Part shown: positions 25,305 through 33,776 of the stretch, piece after piece
How positions within the stretch are numbered: position 1 is the first letter of the stretch
Layout: every line of letters begins with the position of its first letter
Origin: Pseudomonadota bacterium
GTDB taxonomy: Bacteria > Pseudomonadota > Gammaproteobacteria > Burkholderiales > Rhodocyclaceae
Reading direction: 5' to 3'
NCBI GenBank assembly: GCA_018240785.1
Contig: JAFEFC010000037.1
Coordinates: 506 to 64,505, forward strand
DNA length: 64,000 nt
Notes under the pieces: generated by a model
Database searches by the model: none
What the model saw: the letters and a program-made list of their open reading frames with translations, nothing else
Told to the model about the DNA's origin: nothing
Made by a program: the position numbers and the translations under genes

Positions 25305-25375
25305 CCACTTGTCATTGACGCTGCAGGCGCCTCCTTCACTGTTGTTCGCGCACGCCCATGCCGGATGACAAGTGG
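25305..25375. promoter_or_regulatory. 11-bp inverted repeat upstream of the sigma-54 activator
   Basis: CCACTTGTCAT (25305-25315) and ATGACAAGTGG (25365-25375), a perfect match separated by 49 bp. The right arm for transcription starts 8 bp before the chosen start codon. Possibly a looped auto-operator. Confidence 0.5.
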
Positions 25376-25420
25376 AACGTGCGGGCCAGGCGCCGTGCTT
25401 CACTTTGGAATACACCTTCC

Positions 25421-25440
25421 GTAACGTCAACTGCCGTTAC
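25421..25440. promoter_or_regulatory. GTAACG-N8-CGTTAC dyad
   Basis: Symmetric dyad midway in the 217-bp gap between the eCIS last gene and the activator. Its size suits a dimeric HTH protein. The same arms do not recur near the eCIS promoter, so its user is unknown. Confidence 0.4.
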
Positions 25441-25514
25441 ACCTGCGAGATCCGCATGCCATGGGGACCATCAAGGGCCCGTACGACGCGCCTCTGGCCG
25501 CATGGCCGGTGCGC

Positions 25515-25913
25515 TCAGCCCGCGAGACCTGCCAGCTTCCACACTGCGCTTCGCACACGGATGAAGGCTGCCGGCGGCGGGGCACGCTCTACCGTCACCT
25601 TGTGCGTGCGCGGGCCGAGCGTGACCTCGATCTCCTCGCGATAGCCGTCTCGCCCCGCCTGGAACCACTCTGCGGCCAGTTCCAGGAAGCCGGAATCCCG
25701 GATGATGCCGGCCAGCTCGTCACACTCCGCGGCGGAGAGCTGGCGTAGCGGCACGTCGGGCCAGTCGCCACTCCACGGCGTGCCGCGCGGGCAATCCCGG
25801 GTGACCACATCGACGAACAGAGCGCCCTCACCATCGAGGCGGATGCGGTGATTGCCGCGAGAAGACAGCGCCTGCACATGGGTGAATCGAAGCGACAGCG
25901 CCATTCGAGCCAT
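25515..25913 (-). CDS. Hypothetical protein, last gene of the eCIS string
   Basis: 132 aa. It begins MARMALSLRFTHVQALSSRG and contains VPLRQLSAAECDELAGIIRD, SGFLELAAEWFQAGRDGYRE and EIEVTLGPRTHKVTVERAPP. It looks like a small alpha/beta domain without signal peptide or membrane segment. It starts 10 bp after the stop of the DUF4157-OmpA-zincin gene and is probably co-transcribed. A chaperone or immunity partner of that putative effector is possible, but nothing in the sequence proves it. Confidence 0.7.
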   Translation of the reverse strand: MARMALSLRFTHVQALSSRGNHRIRLDGEGALFVDVVTRDCPRGTPWSGDWPDVPLRQLSAAECDELAGIIRDSGFLELAAEWFQAGRDGYREEIEVTLGPRTHKVTVERAPPPAAFIRVRSAVWKLAGLAG

Positions 25914-25923
25914 GCCGGGGCCT

Positions 25924-27831
25924 TCAGGACAGCTTCCATTCGGCCTGGCTGATGTCAGGCGACGTCATCCGTCCCAGTGCCTCCCACAGCGTGACGTAGT
26001 GCCGCGGCAGCACATCCACGCCCGCCGACATCTGGCTGGCGGTGTCCACGCCCCACACCGCCGGCCCCTGCGCGCCCGCCGCCGTCACCAGCCCGGAATA
26101 GAGCGTCTGCTGCGTGCCGAGCGTGCCGGTCGTGTTGTTCTGGTATTCATCGGGCAAGCCCAGCATGTGGCCGAATTCGTGCTCGCCGACGGAGTAGCGG
26201 TTGGACCTGTAACTGGTTTCGAACGCGTGATCGACAGTGATATCCGCCTTCCGGTTTGCCGCTGCGCCCGCCGCACCGACCGGGCCGTGGCCAAGCACGC
26301 CGATCGGCTGCGGGACGCCGAGCGAGGCGAGGAAGTTGCGCACCGCGACGGCCCGCCGGTCGGCCAGATCGACGTTGTGTCCGCGCTCGCCCTCGCTGCT
26401 GGCAAAGCCATCCACCTTGAGGGGGATGAGCGGATCCGACGGATTCTTCTGCTTCAGCGCGTTGGCGAAATTCGTCAGTGCACCGGCCGCCGCCGGGTTG
26501 ATCACGTCGGAATCGTGGGCGAACAGGACCGGAGTGGCCGCAGCCGCTGCCAGCGCGCTCTCGATGCGCTGGCGCTCCGACGTCGCCACGGTCGTGCTGT
26601 TGAAATCGGGTTCCTCGCGCACATCGGAAGACCACAGCTCTGCGCTTGCCGGACGCTCGGGGTGGGCGACGTCCGGATCGCTGGTGGACGACTTGTAGTC
26701 GATGCCCGGCCCGGGGCTCTTGTGCACCGTGACCACATAATGCGCCGATGCGTCGTCCGCCACCTCGACCGGCGTCACCAGCGGCAAGGCCCTGAAGTTC
26801 CAGCACGCCTTGGTGGACGCCATGGCGTGCTGCGCGCTCCAGCGCGAAGCCACGCGAGAGATGTAGTCGCTCCTGAAGCTGTCGCGCTCGGTGTCGCTCC
26901 AGTAGAAGCGGCTCAGATCCTCGCCGCCGAGGCTGCGGCTGATGCGCTCCCAGAAGCCGGGCGCGTTGTCGGCGGAGACGAAGTTGAACTTCATCTTCAC
27001 CGACACCAGCATCAGCCCCGTCACCGGCCAGTAGTCCGTGTCGAACATGCCGAAGGTCGTCGACGGGATGTTGCGGTCCAGATGGAAATGGCGCAGTGCG
27101 AACGCGTCGCGCCGCCGCCCTTCCTCTTCGGTCAGGCAGGTGCCATACAGGCTGTCGAACAGCGGCGGCGCCGGCGCAGCGGGAACGCCCGCCGGCAAGG
27201 GCACACCCGCATCGGTGGGCCCACCGGCATCAGACGTCGGGCTCGGCGCCAGTCCCGCATCGGGAACGCCCGCATCCACCTGCCGCGACACCCGCCCGCC
27301 GTCGCCCGGCGTCACCACGTGGGCCAGTTCATGCGCCAGCAACTGCCGCCCCCGTTCGCTGTGCGGTTCGTAGCGGCCCTCGCCAAAGACGATGTCGTCG
27401 CCGACGGCAAATGCCGATGCCGAAAGCGAACTCGCCAGTCCCGCGTCCTGTTGACCCGCATGCACGCGCACCGAGGCAAGATCGCGCCCGAAGCGTGGCT
27501 CGAAGAACCCGCGCGTCGCCCGATCCAGTGGCGTTCCGCCGCCCAGTCCGGCAAGCCGCCGGTTCGGCTGAGCGTTGCCTGAAAGTCCCCCGGCACTGTC
27601 CGACGCACACTCGGCGCAAGGCGCCAGGGGCGCACAACCCGAACACGAGCCCTTTTGCATGACCGAGGCGGCAAGCGTGTCGGCGTTGCGCTCGACCGCG
27701 TCGCCTGGCCTGGATACCGAAAAACCGCCCGCCAGGAAACGAGGAACGCCCTTTCCGCCGGCAGGCGAAAACGGCGAGTGCTCCGATCGAGGCGACGGAC
27801 TCTTGCTGCGCGCGATCAGACTCAGGCTCAT
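25924..27831 (-). CDS. DUF4157 - OmpA-like - zincin protein, putative eCIS effector or protease
   Basis: 635 aa with three parts. Residues ~105-175 are DUF4157: FFEPRFGRDLASVRVHAGQQ, ending in the metalloprotease motif HELAH (167-171). Residues ~432-505 are OmpA/MotB-like (VLFAHDSDVINPAAAGAL; KVDGFASSEGERGHNVDLAD). Near the C-terminus HEFGHMLGLPDEY (551-563) is a second zinc motif of the extended metzincin type HExxHxxG. No signal peptide is visible, so export would be by the eCIS particle or lysis. A proline/alanine/aspartate linker follows DUF4157. DUF4157 proteins recur in eCIS loci. The peptidoglycan-binding fold plus protease suggests a cell-wall-targeted cargo. Confidence 0.8.
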   Translation of the reverse strand: MSLSLIARSKSPSPRSEHSPFSPAGGKGVPRFLAGGFSVSRPGDAVERNADTLAASVMQKGSCSGCAPLAPCAECASDSAGGLSGNAQPNRRLAGLGGGTPLDRATRGFFEPRFGRDLASVRVHAGQQDAGLASSLSASAFAVGDDIVFGEGRYEPHSERGRQLLAHELAHVVTPGDGGRVSRQVDAGVPDAGLAPSPTSDAGGPTDAGVPLPAGVPAAPAPPLFDSLYGTCLTEEEGRRRDAFALRHFHLDRNIPSTTFGMFDTDYWPVTGLMLVSVKMKFNFVSADNAPGFWERISRSLGGEDLSRFYWSDTERDSFRSDYISRVASRWSAQHAMASTKACWNFRALPLVTPVEVADDASAHYVVTVHKSPGPGIDYKSSTSDPDVAHPERPASAELWSSDVREEPDFNSTTVATSERQRIESALAAAAATPVLFAHDSDVINPAAAGALTNFANALKQKNPSDPLIPLKVDGFASSEGERGHNVDLADRRAVAVRNFLASLGVPQPIGVLGHGPVGAAGAAANRKADITVDHAFETSYRSNRYSVGEHEFGHMLGLPDEYQNNTTGTLGTQQTLYSGLVTAAGAQGPAVWGVDTASQMSAGVDVLPRHYVTLWEALGRMTSPDISQAEWKLS

Positions 27832-27944
27832 GAATCATCCTCCACCATCGCACTTCTGACAGCGCCGCCGTCGCAATCCGGCTCCGCCGCCCTGTCATAC
27901 GATTCACTATAGACGCTCATCCGGTCGATTCCGCGCTCAGTGGC

Positions 27945-27970
27945 CCCGTGGGCATTTCCCGTGGGCATTT
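27945..27970. repeat. Tandem 13-bp duplication
   Basis: CCCGTGGGCATTT occurs twice back to back, in the 189-bp gap before the DUF4157-OmpA gene. Nothing else in that gap is convincing; a TATAGT on the minus strand near 27913 is a weak -10 candidate. Confidence 0.6.
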
Positions 27971-28020
27971 CGTCGACGTGACCGAGCTTGCCGCAGGCCA
28001 GCCTCATCCCGCCGACGGCG

Positions 28021-29179
28021 CTAGCGCGCCTTCATGCGCTCCACCAGCTCTCGCGCCATGGCATCGAAGCGTTCTGGCCCGAGTACGGTGTCGCGCAGAT
28101 GCGCGATGCGCGCGCCCAGCACCTGCTCCACCACCGCCCAGCCCCGTTGCCGTGCCACGACGAGGCCGGTCACCAGGGCGCGGTAAGACTCGTCATGGCG
28201 GCCTGCATCCAGATGCAGCGCGGAAATGAAGACGATCATGCTGACGTAGCCGATCACGCTCCCCTGCTGCGCATAGCGTTTCGCCACTTCCAGCGCCACA
28301 GCGACTGGAGCCTCGCCCTGTCCCAGGGCCGCCAGCGCGCGCGCTGCCGAGGCCGAGCAAGGGCTCGAGTTCGGGCTGGGGATAGCGCTCGCACAAGTCG
28401 GCAGCGCTGCCGAAACAAGCCTGCGCCGACGCCGCATCGCCACAGGCCGCGTGCAGGCTGCCGACAGCCAGCTCCATCTGGATCACTTCGGACCAGATGC
28501 CCGCGGCGCGGAGCAGGCATTTCGCCATTTCGAGCTGCTCACGCGCAGCCCTGGGCTGCACTTGCACGATCAGCACGAAGCCGAGCGATTGCAGCGCCTG
28601 GATCCGCTCTTCCACCATTTCGTGCGGCAGGCCGAGCAGCACGGTGCGCAACGACGCCGCGGCAAGGGCGAGTTCGCCGCGCTCGACTTGGAGTTCAGCG
28701 CGCGCGATCTGCGGCAGCCAGCCCGTCCAGCCGTCGACTCGCGGCCCCGCAAGCGGTTCGAGCGTCGCCTGCGCGGCATCGAAGGCCTGTTGGCGAACCT
28801 GTATTCGCGCCCGCGTCGCCAGCAGCCAGCAGCGCTCCACGGGCCCCGGCTCCCGGTCGCCTGTCTCCAGCCGATCAAGTGCCGCGAGCGCCCGATCGAA
28901 GTCGCGGCGGCGCATGAGCAAGACCGCCTCGCGCAGCGCCAGGCGCGTCAGCGTCGCAGGCTCGCCGCGTTCGTGCGCGAGCGTCCGGGCTTCGTCCAGC
29001 CAGGCGTCGACCGGCGACGGCCAGCCGGCGAAGACTGGCGTGAACAGCGCCGCACGCTCCAGCGCGGCAAGGCGGGCAGCTTTGTCGCCCTGCCCCCGCG
29101 CCAGCGGCACCGCCATCAGGAGTTCGGAGAGAAAGGCGCGCGCACGCGCCTCGGTCGCCTCAGGCGAGCGCGGATTCAT
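28021..29179 (-). pseudogene. Helical-repeat (TPR-like) protein split by a frameshift in a GC run
   Basis: The 5' part reads MNPRSPEATEARARAFLSEL and continues as TPR-like helices (DRALAALDRLETGDREPGPV; WLPQIARAELQVERGELALA) to about 28345. There the family-like sequence jumps to another frame (ALAALGQGEAPVAVALEVAK...FDAMARELVERMKAR, ending at 28021). The switch falls at GCGCGCGCGC (28335-28344); one more GC unit would restore a ~386-aa protein. The gene overlaps the upstream coding sequence by 20 bp. This may be a sequencing error, slippage-based phase variation, or true inactivation. Probable scaffold or regulator of the eCIS cargo block. Confidence 0.75.
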
Positions 29180-31181
29180 CGGTGGCCTCCTCCATCTCGG
29201 GCCCCGGTTCCGCGGCAGCCGTTTCGGCGGCGAGTGGCGCACCCTCCTCATCGCCGGCCGCCTCGGTCAACGCTTGCTCGCCAGCCGCGGCAGCCGTTGA
29301 ACCCGCGCCTGCTGACTCGGCAGCAAAGAAGGGTTGATAACGCACGCCGAAGTCCAGGATCCATGTCCGGCCCTGCGACTCCTCCCCAAGCAGCGCCTGG
29401 TCCTGCGCCAGCAGCGCGGCCTGCAGCGACTGCGCGTCGGCGCGCGTGGCTCTCGCATCCTCGATGTTCGCACCGGCCTGGTCCATCGACTGCTGGTTGC
29501 GCTCGGCCTCGGCAACTGCCACCTCCTGCGTCTCCTGCAGCCCGGCGTCGGTCTCCTGCAGGCTCTGGTTGCGCTGCGCGATGTCGTCGCCGCCCCGATT
29601 CAGTTCGGCCTCGATCTCGTCCAGCCCCAGCGCCTGATTGATCATGTTCATGATGAACTCGTTGATGGACTGCATCACCTGATTGACCTTCCGTCTCACC
29701 GCGCGCACCGCCGGGGCGATCAGATTGTCCCACAGGGCACCCACTGTCGCGTCCCAGGCCCTTTCGAGCCAACTGCGCTTGCGCGGCTCCTCGGGCTTGG
29801 GCTCGACACTGACATTGCTGCCCTCGGCCTGGACCGACTGCGCCTCACCCTCGCCACGCTCCGCCTCGCCGGATGCACGTGCGTTCTCGGCCGCCATGTT
29901 CTGCTGGGCGCCGGCGGCCTGGTCAAGCTTCTGCTCTTCGCCGGCAACGGTGGCCCGCTCCGCCTGCGCCACCGCGCCCTGCTCGGCGTTCCTCGCCTTC
30001 AGCCCGGCGGCGGTCCCCTGCGCGACGCGGTTGTGCTGCTCCGCGCTGCTGCTGTCGGCGATGAACCCGGCGACGACCTCCAGCGCATCGGCAATCGCCA
30101 CGCGTTGCTCGCGAATCGACACCAGCGCTTGCGGGCTGTAGGGGACCGGCGCTGGCGGAGCATCCGGCTCTTCGCGCCCGGCGCCCCCCAGGTCTGCCTC
30201 GGCTGCAGCCGGAACGGGAAGGCTGGTGGCAGATTCCGCAGCGGTCCCCCCAAGCTCGGGCGGTGGCGCAATCTCACCGCCGGGCAAGGGCTGCGCCGCC
30301 AGCGGACTCTCGTCGGCAGCCAGCGGTGGAAGCAGCAGGGCGAGTTCGCCTGCCGATGACGAACCACGCTCAAGCTGCGTGCGCACCGAAATGCTGCGGT
30401 CGATCAGCGCACGCGTGCGCGCATCGCCAGCCCCCGGCTCCGGTGTTCCCAGCGCGAGCCGGCCGGAGCGTTTCACCGCGGGCAGCAGCAACTGGCTGCC
30501 GATTTCGCGCCTCAGGCCGATGCCGAGCCGGCTGTTCATGTCGAAAATCTGGCGTGCGAGCTCGTTCTGCCAATCCCAGCCGTGGCCGATGCCCAGATGC
30601 GGGTTGAAGAAGGTGCGCTGGCCCGCCACCCGGCGATTGCGCCACACGCCGCTACTGCCATCGACGACAAGATCGTCGGCCAGGCCGCGGCCCATGAAAT
30701 AGTTGATGTCGGCCCGCGTGTAGCCCGGGATCTGCCCGCGGTCGAGCATGTCCTCGATCACTTCGCGCCGGTTGAGCGCCTGCCGGGTCCGTCCCGCGCG
30801 CGCGCCGGGCACCCGGTAGCCACGCACTTCCGGGACGTGGGTCAGGCCCGGGAAGGCGTTGTCGATGAAGTTCCGGTAGCTGCGGCTATCGTTCACGATC
30901 TGGATGAAGCGCGGATCGTGGCTGATCTGCGGGGCCATGCTCGCCGGCAGCGTATGGTGTCCGGTCTTCGACACCGCCAGCGCCTCGCCCGCCGCATCGC
31001 GCAGCGCCAGATTGCCCCCGGCACCGCGTGTCGGATGCAGTTGGGTGAATGCGCGCAGTTCCTCCTCGGTCCATCGGCCCTTGATGAAGGGGCTGGAATT
31101 CACCGCCTCGGCCAGTTCCCGCGGCGTGGCGCCAGGTGGCAGGCGGTCGCGGACGAGCTGGATCTCAGATGTCACGGCCAT
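29160..31181 (-). CDS. Large helical eCIS-locus protein with GHH motif, putative cargo
   Basis: 673 aa from MAVTSEIQLVRDRLPPG; this start overlaps the truncated DUF4157 gene by 17 bp. The N-terminal ~250 residues contain VSKTGHHTLPASMAPQISHD (GHH at about 74-76), which resembles the GHH/HNH nuclease toxin signature, and HLGIGHGWDW. The remainder is Ala/Glu/Gln-rich and coiled (KARNAEQGAVAQAERATVAG; EEQKLDQAAGAQQNMAAENA), with an amphipathic helical block WLERAWDATVGALWDNLIAP. An acidic tail ends it. Tape-measure or nuclease-type cargo are both possible; I favour cargo because of its DUF4157 neighbour. Confidence 0.65.
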   Translation of the reverse strand: MAVTSEIQLVRDRLPPGATPRELAEAVNSSPFIKGRWTEEELRAFTQLHPTRGAGGNLALRDAAGEALAVSKTGHHTLPASMAPQISHDPRFIQIVNDSRSYRNFIDNAFPGLTHVPEVRGYRVPGARAGRTRQALNRREVIEDMLDRGQIPGYTRADINYFMGRGLADDLVVDGSSGVWRNRRVAGQRTFFNPHLGIGHGWDWQNELARQIFDMNSRLGIGLRREIGSQLLLPAVKRSGRLALGTPEPGAGDARTRALIDRSISVRTQLERGSSSAGELALLLPPLAADESPLAAQPLPGGEIAPPPELGGTAAESATSLPVPAAAEADLGGAGREEPDAPPAPVPYSPQALVSIREQRVAIADALEVVAGFIADSSSAEQHNRVAQGTAAGLKARNAEQGAVAQAERATVAGEEQKLDQAAGAQQNMAAENARASGEAERGEGEAQSVQAEGSNVSVEPKPEEPRKRSWLERAWDATVGALWDNLIAPAVRAVRRKVNQVMQSINEFIMNMINQALGLDEIEAELNRGGDDIAQRNQSLQETDAGLQETQEVAVAEAERNQQSMDQAGANIEDARATRADAQSLQAALLAQDQALLGEESQGRTWILDFGVRYQPFFAAESAGAGSTAAAAGEQALTEAAGDEEGAPLAAETAAAEPGPEMEEATDESALA

Positions 31182-31725
31182 GGGTGAAAGCGCGGGCCTG
31201 CAGGCGCGCCGCAGCCTGTTCCGCACCCGCACCGGTGTGCCCCCGTACAGCGCCCAGGTTCAGCCCCAGCGAACCTTCGATGCGTGTTCGAAGCGGCGCG
31301 ACGAGCCGCGCGCCGCCGCCTGACGCCGTATCGCCGTCAGAGCGTGGCAAAGGCGCAGAGCTGTCCGGCTGCGGCGCATCGCGGCCCACCGTCCGCCGCC
31401 GGACGCTCGCCTCCGCCGGCAATACGGCCAGTTCGTTGATCGCCCCCTTGGCCGCACCGCGCGCCTCGATACCATGCCCGCTCGACAGGAACCGCGGCAA
31501 CGCCTGGTCTCCCCGTTCCACAGCGCGCGCGAACTTGTCGGCATCGCGCTCCATGGGATCGTCCACCGCGCCCACTTCGAGCTTGGCCTGCACGGCGCCG
31601 TTGGAAAGAAAGCGTGGAAGCCCTGCTTCAGGCGCGGCCGCATTGCCCTGCGCACCATCCAGCCCGTCGCGCTGCTCACGCCCGATCGGCTGGGTCCTCG
31701 ATGTGTGCGCCAGGGCGGCTGTCAT
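31165..31725 (-). CDS. DUF4157-family protein, truncated before HExxH
   Basis: 186 aa from [15 protein letters not shown]. It has the usual eCIS-cargo leader repeats (LPRFLSNGAVQAKLEVG; ALPRFLSSG) and the front of DUF4157 (LGLNLGAVRGHTGAGAEQAA; LQARAFTHGRDI). It stops exactly where family members continue toward the HELAH zinc motif. The tail overlaps the start of the next gene by 17 bp in another frame. It may be a natural N-terminal loading domain separated from its payload, or a frameshift product. Coupled to the ATPase gene by ATGA. Confidence 0.7.
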   Translation of the reverse strand: MTAALAHTSRTQPIGREQRDGLDGAQGNAAAPEAGLPRFLSNGAVQAKLEVGAVDDPMERDADKFARAVERGDQALPRFLSSGHGIEARGAAKGAINELAVLPAEASVRRRTVGRDAPQPDSSAPLPRSDGDTASGGGARLVAPLRTRIEGSLGLNLGAVRGHTGAGAEQAAARLQARAFTHGRDI

Positions 31726-33776
31726 CCCGGCCGCTCCAGACCCGCCGGTGCAGGCTTGCCGAGCTTGCGGTATTCGGCCGCCACCGCCGAGATGAGGTCG
31801 GCTTCCGACACCGCTTCGCCACGCACCCGCGCAAGGGCCGCCGCCGCAAACACCGCATTGCGGATGTGGCCGCCCGCCAGGTCGCAAGTGCCGGCAAGGC
31901 GGTTGAGCACGGCGGCGTCGAGCCGGTGCCCGCCTCCGAGGTGTGCGAGCCACAGCGCCCGGCGCTCCTCCGGGCCGGGCGTGGGAAACTCGATGATGGC
32001 GTCGAGCCGGCGCGTGAAGGCGGAGTCGAAGCGCGCACGACTGTTGCTCGTCAGCAGCGTGATGCCCTCGTAAGACTCGATGCGCTGCAGCAGGTAATTG
32101 GTCTGCTGGTTGGCGAAGCGGTCGTTCGCATCCTTGACGTCGGTGCGCTTGCCGAACAGCGAATCGGCTTCGTCGAACAGCAGCACCACCTCGGCGTGCT
32201 CCGCGCATGCGAAAAGCTCGGCGAGGTTCTTCTCCGTTTCGCCGATGTACTTGCTGGTGACCGAAGCCAGATCGACGCGGTAGAGCGGAAGCCCGAGCTG
32301 CGTCGCGAGCCAGCCCGCAGCGAGCGTCTTGCCGGTACCCGACGGCCCGACCAGCAGTGCGCGCACGCCCGGCTTGTAGCGCGCCCTGGCAGCAATGCCG
32401 AGCCCTTCAGCCAGGCCGTCCCGCACCCTGCAACGGGCCAGCAGCGTCGCCAGCGCCTCATGCAGGGCCGGGGTCAACACCAGCGCGTCATCCGGGATGT
32501 CGTCGGCGAGCAGCTCGGCGAGCGCTCCAAGATCGGCGCCGACACCCGCTCGCGCGGCCTGGGCGACGTGTGCGGCCTGCAACTCGACGCCCGCGGCAGC
32601 GGCCGTCGAACGGGCTGCTTCGCCCAGCTCGGCGATACGGCCCGCCGAGTGGCGGTGCGTGCCCGCCAGCGCGTCGACTTCCACGCCCTGCCCCAGCGCC
32701 GTCTGCCACAGCAACGCACGCTCGACGGGAGGCGGCACGGCAACGCGCCACTGCGCCACCGCGCCGGCGCTCTCGACGCTGCCATCCACACCCGTGGCCA
32801 CCAGCACCGCGCCCTGGTAACCGGGAATCGTCGGCACCTGGAAGCGCTCGCCCGGCCCCAGGCGCCGGCACAACACCGGGATGCAGGCGCGCAACCATAG
32901 CCAGTCACCCAAACCAGGTGGCGGGTCGCCGTCGACGAAGGCGGCCCGGCGATCGAGCGCCACGGCCACCTCCGCGGCCGCAGCGCGTGCTTCCGCTGCA
33001 TGTCCGCTGCGGACGACCAGCACGCGCACGCCCTTGCGTTCGAGCCCCTGGGCGTGACGCTGTGCGGCGGCGACCACCGATGCCGACAGTGCCGGCAGGC
33101 CCGGCGAGTCGAGCTCGACGTTGTCCGGCCTGCCTTCGTGGCCTGCCAGGGCAAGCACCAGGGGCAATGGCACTCGCACGCTGCGCTCGCATAGCAGCCG
33201 GTCGTCGGGCAGCAAGTGCAGTGCGCCGTGCCGGTATGCCGGCCCCTCGGCAAGGCGTGCAAGCACATGCGGTTCACCGACGCGTTCGCAGATGCTCGCC
33301 AGCAGCCCCACCGTAGGGCGGGCCTCGCCGACAGGATGCTGCAGCCAGATCAGCGCCCTTGCCGCCATCGGCGACAGCTCGCTGGCGCAGGCAAGTGCGA
33401 TGGCTGCGGTCTCGGGGAGACTCAGCCGATCGCGGCTGGCAAGCGCGTGCAGGAAGCGGTCCGCCTCCGGCGCCTGCCGTTGCCATGCGGCCAACGCAAC
33501 GCGCACCGCGTCAGCGCGGCCATGTACCCCGGCAGTCACAGCCTGCGCGAATCGATCGACCGCGCGACCCAGCGCCAACAGCCAGGCGGCCTCGCTGCCA
33601 GGCTCGCGCGCAGCCTCGCTGTCGGCCGGCGCGAGCAACGCGAGGGCGATCTCGGCGAGCGAGGGCAGTTGCGCCACGTCGCCTCGGCGAGAGCCCGCGG
33701 CGGACGATGAGGCGCCGGGCCCGGCCGAACGGTGAAGATCGTCGGGCAGCGGCGGAACCCTTTCGGGATGGTTCAT
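31722..33776 (-). CDS. AAA+ ATPase of the eCIS (Afp15-like)
   Basis: 684 aa. The N-terminal ~450 residues are an Ala/Leu-rich helical region (winged-helix/TPR-like). The C-terminal AAA+ module has Walker A GPSGTGKT (about 477-484), Walker B LLFDEADS (about 531-538), sensor 1 LLTSNSR, and the arginine [12 protein letters not shown]. This ATPase class is a core eCIS component, proposed to aid particle assembly; it is not ClpV. ATG overlaps the previous gene by 4 bp. Confidence 0.9.
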   Translation of the reverse strand: MNHPERVPPLPDDLHRSAGPGASSSAAGSRRGDVAQLPSLAEIALALLAPADSEAAREPGSEAAWLLALGRAVDRFAQAVTAGVHGRADAVRVALAAWQRQAPEADRFLHALASRDRLSLPETAAIALACASELSPMAARALIWLQHPVGEARPTVGLLASICERVGEPHVLARLAEGPAYRHGALHLLPDDRLLCERSVRVPLPLVLALAGHEGRPDNVELDSPGLPALSASVVAAAQRHAQGLERKGVRVLVVRSGHAAEARAAAAEVAVALDRRAAFVDGDPPPGLGDWLWLRACIPVLCRRLGPGERFQVPTIPGYQGAVLVATGVDGSVESAGAVAQWRVAVPPPVERALLWQTALGQGVEVDALAGTHRHSAGRIAELGEAARSTAAAAGVELQAAHVAQAARAGVGADLGALAELLADDIPDDALVLTPALHEALATLLARCRVRDGLAEGLGIAARARYKPGVRALLVGPSGTGKTLAAGWLATQLGLPLYRVDLASVTSKYIGETEKNLAELFACAEHAEVVLLFDEADSLFGKRTDVKDANDRFANQQTNYLLQRIESYEGITLLTSNSRARFDSAFTRRLDAIIEFPTPGPEERRALWLAHLGGGHRLDAAVLNRLAGTCDLAGGHIRNAVFAAAALARVRGEAVSEADLISAVAAEYRKLGKPAPAGLERPG

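Noticed and set aside
25852-27582. 576-codon plus-strand frame over the DUF4157-OmpA gene
   Set aside because: Antisense shadow; the minus strand has two zinc-protease motifs and an OmpA domain.
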